Below are positions 1-8,029 of a DNA stretch of 16,734 bases, piece after piece; the stretch's first letter is position 1, and the number at the start of each line of letters is the position of its first letter. The notes under the pieces were generated by a model, which was not told the origin of the DNA, did not search any database, and was given only the letters and a program-made list of their open reading frames with translations. The stretch is from Proteobacteria bacterium ST_bin16 (GTDB taxonomy: Bacteria > Pseudomonadota > Gammaproteobacteria > Burkholderiales > Nitrosomonadaceae), in contig MSXT01000022.1 in the NCBI GenBank assembly GCA_002083595.1, forward strand, positions 1 to 16,734, in the 5' to 3' direction. The translations under genes were made by a program, and so were the position numbers.

Positions 1-1
1 G

Positions 2-274
2 GTGCAGGATATCACCGGTAATTTTCTCAATAATTTGCATTTCTTTACACTTGAAATCGAAAGAAATAACACATTAACTCCCGAGTCTGCCGCCAAACTA
101 GACGAGCTTATTCACGATACCTCGCAACGTTTAATTAAACTGGGCGATTTGGAAGAGGTGCGCGAAAAGAAAATGGCGGGCGATACGATAGGTATTGAAT
201 ACGAGCATTCTTTAATAAATGAAGCTACAATACGACGCGGCGAATCGAATGAAAATATAACAAAGGAAGAATGA
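2..274 (+). CDS. Unrecognised hypothetical protein, possibly 5'-truncated
   Basis: A 90-codon open frame starts with GTG at the second base of the window and ends in TGA at 272-274. The window edge hides whether GTG is the true start or an internal Val codon of a longer gene. The product is hydrophilic, charged and probably mostly helical, with no signal peptide, membrane segment or motif that I recognise. Its stop overlaps the start of the following TM2-like gene, which argues for a real, co-transcribed and translationally coupled gene. No function can be assigned. Confidence 0.55.
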   Translation: MQDITGNFLNNLHFFTLEIERNNTLTPESAAKLDELIHDTSQRLIKLGDLEEVREKKMAGDTIGIEYEHSLINEATIRRGESNENITKEE

Positions 275-498
275 TGACGGGGCAAGGATCGGGTGGAAAT
301 GTCGTTGCGGCTGTATGCAGCTTTTTTATACCGGGATTGGGACAATTGGTACAAGGGCGCCTGCTCCCGGCACTGCTGTTTTTCTTGATCACCGCTGTCG
401 GCTATTTTTTCTGGGTACTCATCATTCCTGCCGTCATTGCGGGTATTTTTCATCTGTGGTCGATCATCGATGCTGCACGTTTTACCGTAACTGCTTAA
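271..498 (+). CDS. Small TM2-like inner-membrane protein
   Basis: A 75-residue hydrophobic protein. Residues about 10-25 contain the run SFFIPGLGQLVQGR, typical of TM2-like small membrane proteins (FIPGLGQ, then a basic turn). A second hydrophobic stretch covers about 30-62 and ends in HLWSIIDAAR, also a TM2-type ending. Such proteins are integral membrane proteins with two or three helices and no established biochemical role. Two adjacent ATGs are possible, at 271 and 274. The AAGGAAG at 263-269 is better spaced for the ATG at 274, which would give a TGATG overlap with the upstream stop. Either way it is coupled to the preceding gene. Family assignment is moderately secure; function is unknown. 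Confidence 0.75.
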   Translation: MMTGQGSGGNVVAAVCSFFIPGLGQLVQGRLLPALLFFLITAVGYFFWVLIIPAVIAGIFHLWSIIDAARFTVTA

Positions 499-534
499 TA
501 CACTTATCTTATCTTTCTCATTTTTCAGGCCAGT

Positions 535-543
535 TGTTATAAA
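535..543 (+). promoter_or_regulatory. Possible extended -10 promoter for rimO
   Basis: TGTTATAAA fits an extended -10 element (TG-N-TATAAA). It lies about 54 bases before the rimO ATG. No good -35 box is visible at 16-18 bases upstream, which is compatible with an extended -10 promoter. Inferred from sequence only. Confidence 0.35.
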
Positions 544-596
544 ATCCCGTTTTGCTGCTGCGCCGAGCGTTTACACTTCCGTTTGATTCTTAATTC

Positions 597-1931
597 ATGT
601 CCACATCAAAACAAACTTCGCATAAAGTTGGCTTTATTTCACTGGGTTGTCCGAAAGCGCTGGTAGATTCCGAACAAATCCTGACGCAGCTGCGCGCCGA
701 AGGTTATGAGATTTCACCATCGTATAACGATGCCGATCTGGTGGTTGTGAATACGTGCGGATTTATCGATAGCGCCGTGGAAGAATCGCTGGATGCCATT
801 GGAGAAGCGTTGGCCGAGAATGGGAAAGTCATTGTGACGGGTTGCTTGGGTGCTAAAGAGGGCGGCGATGTCGTCAAGAAAGCGCATCCGCAAGTATTGG
901 CGGTCACCGGGCCGCACGCGCTGCCGGAAGTAATGTCGGCGATTCATACGCATTTGCCGCAACCGCATGATCCCTACACCAGTTTGATACCGCCGCAAGG
1001 AATCCGGCTGACGCCGCGGCATTACGCGTACGTGAAAATATCGGAAGGCTGCAACCACCGCTGCACATTTTGTATCATTCCTTCGATGCGCGGTGATTTG
1101 GTCAGCCGCCCGATTCATGAGGTGATGCAGGAAGCGGAGCATCTGGTGAATGCCGGAGTTAAAGAATTGTTGATCATTTCCCAGGATACCAGCGCGTATG
1201 GCGTTGACGTCAAATACCGCAGCGGTTTCTGGCAGGGCAGGCCGGTTAAAACGCGCTTGACCGAATTAGCGCAGGCATTGGGTACATTGGGTGTTTGGGT
1301 GCGTTTGCATTATGTCTACCCGTACCCGCATGTCGATGAAGTCATCCCCCTGATGGCGCAAGGCAGTATCTTGCCTTATCTGGATGTGCCGCTGCAACAT
1401 GCCAGTCCACGCATTTTAAAAGCCATGAAGCGCCCGGCCAATGCCGAGAACAATTTGGCAAGAATTCAGCAATGGCGTCAGGTGTGTCCGGAAATAACAT
1501 TGCGCAGCACGTTCATCGTCGGTTTTCCGGGAGAAACCGAAGCGGAATTTGAGGAGTTATTGGCATTTTTGCAAGAAGCGCAACTGGATCGCGTCGGGTG
1601 TTTCGCTTATTCCGCAGTGGAAGGCGCCGCAGCCAATCAATTGCCGGATGCCGTGCCGGAAGAAATTAAGGAAGACCGCCGCAGGCGCTTTATGGAATTA
1701 CAAGAGGAAATCAGCCGTCAGCGCTTGGCTGCAAAAGTCGGCCGGAAAATGACTGTGATGGTGGATGAATTGGTGGATGGTCAAGTCATTGCGCGTAGTA
1801 GCGCCGATGCGCCGGAAATTGACGGGCTGGTGTATGTGGATCAAGCCGGTGACGTACTGCCGGGTGATTTTATTGCAGTTGAAGTTACCGGTTCCGATGC
1901 GCACGATCTGTTTGCTGTCGCATCGGATTGA
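597..1931 (+). CDS. rimO: Ribosomal protein S12 methylthiotransferase RimO
   Basis: RimO is a radical-SAM enzyme that adds a methylthio group to the conserved aspartate of ribosomal protein S12 (Asp88 in E. coli numbering), using two 4Fe-4S clusters in the cytoplasm. The 444-residue length is typical. The N-terminal UPF0004 domain shows its cluster cysteines at C18 (ISLGCPKALVDSE), C54 (VNTCGFID) and C83 (VTGCLGA). The radical-SAM motif GCNHRCTFCIIP gives C152, C156 and C159. A C-terminal TRAM domain covers about residues 375-440 and binds the substrate. ALVDSE and the TRAM tail favour RimO over the tRNA enzyme MiaB. The ATG at 597 starts right at the conserved N terminus; no strong Shine-Dalgarno precedes it. 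It is convergent with exoD, with 12 bases between the two stops. Confidence 0.97.
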   Translation: MSTSKQTSHKVGFISLGCPKALVDSEQILTQLRAEGYEISPSYNDADLVVVNTCGFIDSAVEESLDAIGEALAENGKVIVTGCLGAKEGGDVVKKAHPQVLAVTGPHALPEVMSAIHTHLPQPHDPYTSLIPPQGIRLTPRHYAYVKISEGCNHRCTFCIIPSMRGDLVSRPIHEVMQEAEHLVNAGVKELLIISQDTSAYGVDVKYRSGFWQGRPVKTRLTELAQALGTLGVWVRLHYVYPYPHVDEVIPLMAQGSILPYLDVPLQHASPRILKAMKRPANAENNLARIQQWRQVCPEITLRSTFIVGFPGETEAEFEELLAFLQEAQLDRVGCFAYSAVEGAAANQLPDAVPEEIKEDRRRRFMELQEEISRQRLAAKVGRKMTVMVDELVDGQVIARSSADAPEIDGLVYVDQAGDVLPGDFIAVEVTGSDAHDLFAVASD

Positions 1932-1943
1932 TTGTAGTTTACT

Positions 1944-2561
1944 TCAATAAAAAGACGGTAACGACATTCCCATCCACAGCATAACCAGAATAATCATCGC
2001 AATTCCGATGCCGATGATGCCGATGATCATACCGATCAAAATAGTTAAACCATCCTTATTGAGCAATCCTAGAGACATCACCAATATTCCCCAGCCCGGC
2101 GAGAAATTGATCAACGGTATGGGCAATGCAATCGCCAAAGCAAAAACAAACGAAAAGAAGCCGATGATTCTTTCCCAGATGGGCACACTGATATAGGTAA
2201 TACGCGGCTGCATGCGATGCTCGATTTTTTTCAGCCAGGGATTCGCTTTGGTCAGGATTTTTTCGAGGGTGACGCGTTTGATGCGCTTTCCTTCCAGCCA
2301 GACAGGCAGCCAAGGGGCTCGCATGCCAAGAATCATTTGTGTCGAGAAAATGAATAACGGGATTGAGAAAACCGTGGTGTAGCCAGGCGGAACGGGGATA
2401 GGAAGACAGATCGGCACTGCGGCGATCGCCATTAAAATGCCGAATCCGCGCTCATGCAAGGCAGATTTGATTTCACCGACGGATATCAGTTCGTTTTTAT
2501 TTTCAACGACGACAATAGCCAGGAATTCAGAAGTAGGGCGTTCTTTTTCTTTGACTGTCAT
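1944..2561 (-). CDS. exoD: ExoD-family exopolysaccharide synthesis membrane protein
   Basis: A 205-residue polytopic membrane protein matching the ExoD family (PF06055), named for Rhizobium exoD, which affects exopolysaccharide production and alkali tolerance; the molecular activity is not established. The features seen are an N-terminal cytoplasmic stretch with GEIKSALHERGFGILMAIAA at about 28-47 and a P-rich hydrophobic turn (PICLPIPVPPGYTT). RAPWLPVWLEGKRI follows at about 81-94, and the C-terminal half is strongly hydrophobic with PLINFSPGWGILVMSLGLL. GGGAG-type Shine-Dalgarno (GGGAG, six bases before ATG) supports the start at 2561. It is probably transcribed on its own, 137 bases downstream of the permease gene. 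An operator-like palindrome and a hairpin lie just upstream. Confidence 0.85.
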   Translation of the reverse strand: MTVKEKERPTSEFLAIVVVENKNELISVGEIKSALHERGFGILMAIAAVPICLPIPVPPGYTTVFSIPLFIFSTQMILGMRAPWLPVWLEGKRIKRVTLEKILTKANPWLKKIEHRMQPRITYISVPIWERIIGFFSFVFALAIALPIPLINFSPGWGILVMSLGLLNKDGLTILIGMIIGIIGIGIAMIILVMLWMGMSLPSFY

Positions 2562-2580
2562 GAGTGACTCCCGCTGTCAG

Positions 2581-2609
2581 ATTGTTACCCATAGTATCGG
2601 GTAAACAAT
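2581..2609. promoter_or_regulatory. Hairpin in probable exoD 5' leader
   Basis: ATTGTTACCC and GGGTAAACAAT form an inverted repeat with one bulged base around an 8-base loop. On the minus strand it sits 20-48 bases before the exoD start. If the promoter suggested next to it is right, this stem-loop would be at the very 5' end of the exoD mRNA. A protein-binding site is equally possible. Confidence 0.4.
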
Positions 2610-2613
2610 AAAT

Positions 2614-2641
2614 TAACTAATACTCCGTATTAGAAAGCCAA
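2614..2641 (-). promoter_or_regulatory. Possible exoD promoter with palindromic operator
   Basis: On the minus strand TTGGCT (2636-2641) and TAGTTA (2614-2619) are spaced by 16 bases, a weak sigma70-like pair. The spacer is occupied by a perfect palindrome CTAATAC-TCC-GTATTAG at 2617-2633. A repressor bound there would block RNA polymerase. The same palindrome could instead act as a weak terminator for the upstream permease gene. Both readings are inference. Confidence 0.35.
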
Positions 2642-2698
2642 GTTAGCAAAAGATTCTGTGGTGTAATCGCAACAATGTATCCAGATTGGTGCATTCGA

Positions 2699-3922
2699 TC
2701 ACTCGTAGCGCAAGGCATCAACCGGTTTAAGCGAGGCGGCTTTCTTGGCCGGATAAAAGCCAAAAAAGACCCCAACCGCCGAGGAAAATAAAAAAGCCAA
2801 TCCCACCATGCCGATCGTAATCACGATCAACATATCGGCAACCCGGCTGACCACCCATGCGCCGCCAACACCCACTAATAAACCGATCACACCGCCCATA
2901 ATACAGATCATCATCGCTTCGAGTAGAAACTGAGTCAGAATCGCCCGTTGATTCGCTCCGATGGCCATGCGGATGCCGATTTCCCGTGTACGCTCGGTGA
3001 CCGATACCAGCATGATATTCATAATGCCGATGCCACCCACTAATAAGGAAACCGATGCAATAGCGCCCAACACGATAGACATGACTTTGGCGGCGTCGGT
3101 TGCGACATCGGCAATCGCGGTCAGGTTGCGGACGGTAAAATCGTTTTCCTTGCCTTTTGCGATGCGGTGGCGCTGACGCAGTAATTGCGTGATTTCAATT
3201 TCGGCGATGTCCATATCGCCTGCTGATTTTCCTTGCACCATCATGTAGCGGATTGAGCCGGGAAATTGATTGCCGGTGATTTGTCGCTCGCTGGTGGTAA
3301 TGGGAATTAAAACGTTGTCATCTTGATCGCGCCCAGTCAGACTTTGCCCTTTAGCCATCAGCACACCCACGACCAGGAAAGGCCGGTTGGTGATGCGTAT
3401 GGTCTTACCGACCGGATCTTCATCGCCAAATAAGTTCTTTGCGGTGACGGATCCCAGAACCACCACACGCGCCGCCGACCGCAAATCGGACTCGGTAAAA
3501 ATGGTGCCGGATTCGATTTTCCAGTTGCCTACCGCGAAATAATTGGGCGTGGTACCGGTGATGATGGTACTCCAGTTTTTCGCTGCATAATTAAGCTGCA
3601 CGGTGCCGGTCGTGACCGGTGCGGTTGCGCTGATGGACGGTAATTCAGCTATCGCATATGCATCATTGATGGTCAAGGTTCTGACGCTGCCGCTGCCAAA
3701 ACTGAATCCGCCAGACGATGTGGCGCCGGGCACGACGAGAAACAAGTTACTGCCCATCGCCGCGATGGTTTCATTGATTTTTGTGCGGGCGCCCTGACCA
3801 ATGGATAACATCAGAACCACGGCGGCAACACCGATGATCATGCCCAGCATGGTTAAACCAGTACGCAGGCGGTTTTGTCGCAGAGCACGCAGAGCTTCGC
3901 CAATAATCGTCAAGATATTCAT
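2699..3922 (-). CDS. MacB/FtsX-type ABC transporter permease (separate from its ATPase)
   Basis: This is the 407-residue permease half of a MacB-like mechanotransmission exporter. TM1 lies at about 21-43, after the usual LRALRQNRLRTGLTMLGMIIG start. A periplasmic MacB_PCD-type domain covers about 45-275. FtsX-family helices follow at about 283-310, 333-358 and 365-388, with the signature REIGIRMAIGA at 313-323 and the family-typical C terminus LKPVDALRYE. In E. coli MacB the ATPase is fused N-terminally (about 650 residues). Here the ATPase is the preceding gene and the two overlap by ATGA (3919-3922). Together with the MacA-like adaptor it should move substrates from the periplasm out through a TolC-type channel. 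No such channel is in this window. Substrate unknown: macrolide, peptide, siderophore or lipid-like cargo are all possible. Confidence 0.93.
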   Translation of the reverse strand: MNILTIIGEALRALRQNRLRTGLTMLGMIIGVAAVVLMLSIGQGARTKINETIAAMGSNLFLVVPGATSSGGFSFGSGSVRTLTINDAYAIAELPSISATAPVTTGTVQLNYAAKNWSTIITGTTPNYFAVGNWKIESGTIFTESDLRSAARVVVLGSVTAKNLFGDEDPVGKTIRITNRPFLVVGVLMAKGQSLTGRDQDDNVLIPITTSERQITGNQFPGSIRYMMVQGKSAGDMDIAEIEITQLLRQRHRIAKGKENDFTVRNLTAIADVATDAAKVMSIVLGAIASVSLLVGGIGIMNIMLVSVTERTREIGIRMAIGANQRAILTQFLLEAMMICIMGGVIGLLVGVGGAWVVSRVADMLIVITIGMVGLAFLFSSAVGVFFGFYPAKKAASLKPVDALRYE

Positions 3923-4704
3923 TGTGTCATCAGAGAATTACCGCCAGCGGCTTGGTCGGAGATGGTTTCGCTCGCCTTATTGTGCTGATCCAAAATGATA
4001 TGCCCATCTTTCAAGCGAATGAGGCGTTTCGCATAAGCCGCGATATCATCTTCGTGCGTAACGAGAACAATAGTGATGCCTTGATCGCGGTTCAATTGTT
4101 CAAACAACAGCATGATTTCACGGCTGGTCTGGGTATCCAGATTACCGGTGGGTTCATCGGCCAGTATCAGCGGCGGTTCATTGATCAAGGCGCGGCTGAT
4201 GGCAACTCGTTGCTGCTGGCCGCCGGAGAGTTGATTCGGTTGATGCATGGCAAAACTTTCCAGGCCGGTGCGGCGCAGCAGTTCCAATGCGCGCTTGCGG
4301 CTTTGGGAACGGCCGATACCGGCGTAAAGCAGCGGTGTGGCGACATTATCCAGCGCCGTCATGCGTTTGAGCAGATTAAAACCCTGAAATACGAAACCGA
4401 TGCTTTGATTGCGGATGTGCGCCAGTTCATCGCCGGACAATGCCGCCACATTTTTTTCCGCTAGCCAATACGATCCGCTGGTCGGCGTATCGAGACAGCC
4501 CAGGATATTCATCAGTGTGGATTTACCGGAACCGGAATGTCCCATGATGGCGACAAACTCACCTTGGTTGATTGTCAGATTGATATTGAACAGCACTTGA
4601 TTGGTGATGGTTTTGCCATCGGCGCCTTGCAGACTATAGCTCTTGCAAAGATCCTCGATCTGAATCAGCGGGTTCACAGTATGGGCGGCTTGAATCGAGC
4701 TCAT
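3919..4704 (-). CDS. MacB/LolD-type ABC transporter ATP-binding protein
   Basis: A 261-residue nucleotide-binding subunit. It shows Walker A GHSGSGKS at 55-62, the Q-loop region GFVFQGFNLL at about 103-112, signature LSGGQQQR at 159-166, Walker B LILADEPTGNLD at 179-190, and a switch histidine in LVTHED. VFQGFNLL and DEPTGNLDT are typical of the MacB/LolD/FtsE class that powers FtsX-type permeases rather than import systems. The start ATG overlaps the adaptor stop as TGATG, and its stop overlaps the permease start, so the three genes are translationally coupled. The C-terminal ~40 residues after the last conserved motif are a polar tail of no recognised function. Confidence 0.95.
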   Translation of the reverse strand: MSSIQAAHTVNPLIQIEDLCKSYSLQGADGKTITNQVLFNINLTINQGEFVAIMGHSGSGKSTLMNILGCLDTPTSGSYWLAEKNVAALSGDELAHIRNQSIGFVFQGFNLLKRMTALDNVATPLLYAGIGRSQSRKRALELLRRTGLESFAMHQPNQLSGGQQQRVAISRALINEPPLILADEPTGNLDTQTSREIMLLFEQLNRDQGITIVLVTHEDDIAAYAKRLIRLKDGHIILDQHNKASETISDQAAGGNSLMTQ

Positions 4705-5849
4705 CAGAAGACTCTGAGCTTAAATTTACTTTCCGATTCTTTCTTATCGACCACTTCGCTGATAATCACCTTGTCACCTGCGTTAATCTCACCGTCGATG
4801 ATTTCGGTGAAATTGCCGTCGGAAATTCCAGTCGTGACACTGACCGGTGCCGCTTGATCTTGCGCGAGAAGATACAGTGTCGATCGATTACCCGATCGGG
4901 CTGCTTTACTGCCTTCATTGGATTCCAAGTCCTTGGGTTGATAGCGCAATGCCGCATTCGGCACACGCAACACATCATTTTTCTGCATGACAATGAAATT
5001 AATATTGGCCGTCATACCGGGCAATAATGCACCATCGTCGTTATCCACCATAGCAACTACGTTGTACGTGACGACGTTTTCCTGAATAGTTGGATTGAGC
5101 CGGATTTGTTTGACCTTACCGACAAATTTGCGCTGCTGAAACGCATCGACGGTGAAATTGATCAGTTGATCGATATGCAATTGACCGATATCGGCTTCCG
5201 CGACGCTGATGTTCACTTGCATTTGCCGCAAATCTTTAGCGATTTGAAACAATGTCGGCGTCTGGAAATTAGCGGCGACCGTCTGGCCGATATCGACATC
5301 CCGGGCAATCACCACGCCGGAAATGGGCGAGCGGATCACGCTGTAGTTGAGATTGGCCTGATCACGGTCGACTTGCGCTTTGCTGATGGCGACCTGCGCG
5401 CGTGCGGCTTCTGCTTCTTGTTCGGCGATTTCCAATGCTTCCGGTGAAATGAATTCCTTTTCTTTCAACAAGTGCTGGCGCTTCAATTTACTGTCAGCGA
5501 TTTTTGCTGCGGTTTGCGCGCTGAACAAATTGGCCTTGGCTTGCTGCAACTGTGCACGTAGCAATGCGGGATCGAGCTCGGCCAGCACCTGGCCGATTTC
5601 CACGTGATCGTTATAGTCCACGTGCAATTTTGCCACCGTGCCGGAAACCTGCGTGCCGACGTTGACCAGAACGACCGGCGTTAATGTGCCATTGGCGGAA
5701 ATGGTCTGCACAATGTCGCCACGTTCAACAACCCGGGTTTTATATTGACCGGTCTTCGATTCTTTTTTGCCGCCGCTGTACCAATACGCGGCCGCGACAG
5801 TAATCATGATGATGACAAAGAGAATTTTCCGGGTGCTGAGAGTGCGCAT
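4704..5849 (-). CDS. MacA-like periplasmic adaptor (membrane fusion protein)
   Basis: A 381-residue HlyD/MacA-family adaptor. It has a short cytoplasmic N terminus and one membrane anchor at about 9-24 (ILFVIIMITVAAAYWY). The first half of the lipoyl/barrel-sandwich domain contains GTQVSGTVAKLHVDYNDHV. A coiled-coil hairpin of about 95-165, rich in Ala/Gln/Glu, would contact a TolC-type channel. The second lipoyl half contains VIRSPISGVVIARDVDIGQTV, and beta-barrel and membrane-proximal domains follow. The TPTLFQIAKDLRQMQV segment is typical of MacA-type adaptors. It is the first gene of the adaptor-ATPase-permease operon. The BepA-like gene ends 75 bases upstream on the same strand and may be co-transcribed; no clear terminator is visible in the gap. 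Confidence 0.93.
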   Translation of the reverse strand: MRTLSTRKILFVIIMITVAAAYWYSGGKKESKTGQYKTRVVERGDIVQTISANGTLTPVVLVNVGTQVSGTVAKLHVDYNDHVEIGQVLAELDPALLRAQLQQAKANLFSAQTAAKIADSKLKRQHLLKEKEFISPEALEIAEQEAEAARAQVAISKAQVDRDQANLNYSVIRSPISGVVIARDVDIGQTVAANFQTPTLFQIAKDLRQMQVNISVAEADIGQLHIDQLINFTVDAFQQRKFVGKVKQIRLNPTIQENVVTYNVVAMVDNDDGALLPGMTANINFIVMQKNDVLRVPNAALRYQPKDLESNEGSKAARSGNRSTLYLLAQDQAAPVSVTTGISDGNFTEIIDGEINAGDKVIISEVVDKKESESKFKLRVF

Positions 5850-5924
5850 GCCACAATACTTTTAATAATGATCAGAGGGATTCAATGATAGCGTTATTGC
5901 AGGCTGAAAAACCGCTCCTTGCAT

Positions 5925-7478
5925 TTATTTTTCTTTTTCTTCTTCGGCTATCAAAGTTTTGACTTGTTTAAGGCGCGCCTCGATACTGGAGAGCTGATAA
6001 AAATTGCCATTATCGTTCTGCAGCGCAGTTTGCAATTGATCAGCCGCAGCCACATAGTGGCCTTTGAGAAAATAAGATTCTGCCAGCGCCCGGTGCTCGA
6101 GCATTTTATTACCTGACAACGCGTAGCATTGCGCTTGCAGACTGTAGAGTTTCGGGTCGGTTTGTATCAATTGCAATTGTTTGCCGATAAATTCCAACGC
6201 CGCGTCGATTTGTTTGTTTTGGATCAGCGCATCGGCGTAGCCGTGAATCAGCGCGCGGTATTGCGGATAAACTTTTAGTGCGGTGGTATAGGTATTGTAC
6301 GCCTCGGCAGTCTTGCCATTGGCCAGCTTCACGCTGGCTGACAGTGTTTCTATCATGGCCCCGGCAATAATATACTTTTGCTCGACACGCACGGTTCTTC
6401 CCAGCGGATGATCGGTCAAAGCGGCGGATTGGGAATTGCCGTGCAGCAGTTCGTATAAATGCGTCAGCTCGCTGTCTGCCTGCTGGTATTTTTTATGGCG
6501 CAACAGCGCATGAATATAGCCGTAGCGTTCAACCGCCTCATTAGTGTAGCGTTTCTCATCCAACCGCGTTTTAAACTGCACGACCGCATCATGCGGTTTT
6601 CCCTGGAATGCGCGCAGCTTGGCCCGTACTAGTAAAAAATCCATGCTATCGGGCGCTTGGCGGTAAGGCATTTCGCGCGTGCGGTTCTGAATATCTGCAA
6701 TCCGCTCGTATGTGATCGGGTGAGTGCGCAGATAGGAAGGCGCACCGTTTTCATGGAACCGCCCGGATTTTTGCAAGCGCTCAAAGAAAGTTGTCATGCC
6801 CTGCGGATCGAATCCCGCATCCAACAAGATACTTAAACCGATGCGATCGGCTTCCTTTTCATGCTTGCGGGTAAAATCCAGTTTCGACTGAATCATACTG
6901 GCCTGCGAAGCTACTAACACAGCCTGGCTGGCTTGCGGGTTATTAGATCGGGAAGCCAAGATCGCCAAGGCCAGCGCCGCGATCGATTTCACCAAATCGT
7001 ATTTCTGCGAAGCAATCATGCGCGCCAGATGTTTCTGCGTCACATGCGCAATCTCATGCGACATCACCGCAGCCAGCTCGGATTCGCTTTGTGCCGCGAC
7101 GATCAAACCGCTATTGAATCCCATAAATCCGCCCGGTAACGCAAACGCATTGATCGATGGATCTTCCACGGCGAAGAATTCAAACGATTGATCGGCATCG
7201 GCCTCGTCGGAATTAGCGATCAACCTGTGACCGAGATTACTGAGATAACTGGCGATTTCCGGATCATCCATGTAACTCGGATCGGCACGGATCTGACGCA
7301 TGATTTTCAGCCCGATCTGGCGCTCTTGATACGGCGTCACAGTCACTTGCGACACATCGCCGAGATTGGGTAACTCATGCGAAAAAGTGTTCGCCGGAAA
7401 AAGCAGGGATAATGCGATGATCAAACAGATTAATCTCATGGTTAATGCAAGCAGAAAATTTTTACCGGAACCGGTCAT
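5925..7478 (-). CDS. bepA: BepA-like M48 metalloprotease with C-terminal TPR domain
   Basis: A periplasmic zinc protease/chaperone that, in E. coli, helps assemble or degrade outer-membrane proteins such as LptD. The 517 residues compare with about 487 in E. coli. A signal peptide with no lipobox (hydrophobic core RLICLIIALSLLFPANTFS) ends around residue 33. The catalytic motif HEIAH lies at 141-145, the third zinc ligand is E209 in EKEADRIG, and a histidine in the RTHP loop (H253) aligns with the E. coli His-switch residue. INAFALPGGFMGFNSGL at 109-125 is typical M48 sequence. From about residue 275 onward the chain is helical repeats of TPR type, ending in EEEKEK. Start: ATG at 7478, with an alternative at 7439 that would give a shorter signal peptide; neither has a good Shine-Dalgarno. 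It lies directly upstream of the MacAB-like operon. Confidence 0.92.
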   Translation of the reverse strand: MTGSGKNFLLALTMRLICLIIALSLLFPANTFSHELPNLGDVSQVTVTPYQERQIGLKIMRQIRADPSYMDDPEIASYLSNLGHRLIANSDEADADQSFEFFAVEDPSINAFALPGGFMGFNSGLIVAAQSESELAAVMSHEIAHVTQKHLARMIASQKYDLVKSIAALALAILASRSNNPQASQAVLVASQASMIQSKLDFTRKHEKEADRIGLSILLDAGFDPQGMTTFFERLQKSGRFHENGAPSYLRTHPITYERIADIQNRTREMPYRQAPDSMDFLLVRAKLRAFQGKPHDAVVQFKTRLDEKRYTNEAVERYGYIHALLRHKKYQQADSELTHLYELLHGNSQSAALTDHPLGRTVRVEQKYIIAGAMIETLSASVKLANGKTAEAYNTYTTALKVYPQYRALIHGYADALIQNKQIDAALEFIGKQLQLIQTDPKLYSLQAQCYALSGNKMLEHRALAESYFLKGHYVAAADQLQTALQNDNGNFYQLSSIEARLKQVKTLIAEEEKEK

Positions 7479-7690
7479 TTTCGCATTGGATTGATTGGTT
7501 ATACGTTGGTTTCTTGTGAATTGAAATTCTGTACAGTTGTTTTCATCGGTTGAGAAGCACGTTCAAGCGAGAAGTGATGCTAATTCCAGCCTGTGCTCGG
7601 TTTTATGATACGCCAAGGATTCTTTTTTGAGCAATGTGGTAATGATATCTTCGTTTCTTGCATGATCCCGGATAGATTTGCTGGGATTTT
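7479..7690. other. Non-coding or decayed stretch upstream of bepA
   Basis: There is no intact gene here. On the minus strand, 7563-7690 reads as an open frame ending in TEHRLELASLLA and a TGA at 7563-7565. It is polar and amphipathic, and could be the 3' stub of a gene cut by the IS3 remnant, or chance. The bepA promoter should lie within 7479-7560, but no convincing -35/-10 pair is visible. Confidence 0.4.
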
Positions 7691-8029
7691 GACACTTGTC
7701 AGTCCAATATTGAGTTCGGTAAACGATGTAGAGAAATGGGAATCCGCCCCTCCATGCGCAGTGTAGGTGATGCCTACGACAACGCAATGGCTGAAAGCTT
7801 CCTTGCCAATCTGGAATGTGAATTGATCGACAGGCGTTCCCGGAAAAACAAAACCGAAGCAAGACTGGCTATATTCACCTGGATCGAGTCCTGGTATAAC
7901 CCAACTTGCAGGCATTCCGGGCTTGAATACTTATCACCGAATAACTTTGAAAGAAAACTGAAGGAGCAAAATCAAATCGCGACAAATTACAATTCTCTCA
8001 CACAGGTCGAAGTTCTCTCGATTCGGTGA
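7691..8029 (+). pseudogene. IS3-family transposase OrfB, 3' remnant
   Basis: This is the C-terminal end of an integrase-core (rve) transposase of the IS3 family, which cuts and joins the element's ends. The ATG-initiated part (7736-8029, 97 residues) shows MGIRPSMRSVGDAYDNAMAE, in which the last Glu is the third residue of the DDE triad. ECELIDRR, EARLAIFTWIESWYNPTCRHS and LEYLSPNNFERKLK follow, all standard IS3 OrfB tail motifs. The same frame remains recognisable upstream of the ATG to about 7691 (DTCQSNIEFGKRCRE), where family members have a DxGxQYTS-type motif; here that motif is two residues short. An in-frame stop follows further upstream at 7673-7675. The two catalytic Asp regions and OrfA are absent, so it is inactive. 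No matching terminal inverted repeats or target duplication could be identified. Confidence 0.88.

Noticed and set aside
714..1142. 142-codon minus-strand open frame inside rimO
   Set aside because: Antisense shadow of a fully supported RimO; Arg/His-rich composition typical of a wrong-frame translation.
3922..4464. 180-codon plus-strand open frame
   Set aside because: It lies entirely antisense to the ABC ATPase gene, which has all its motifs. It has no family motifs and no Shine-Dalgarno.
7465..7476. ACCGG-AA-CCGGT palindrome at the bepA start
   Set aside because: Short and inside the first codons of bepA; expected by chance in coding sequence, with no supporting context.
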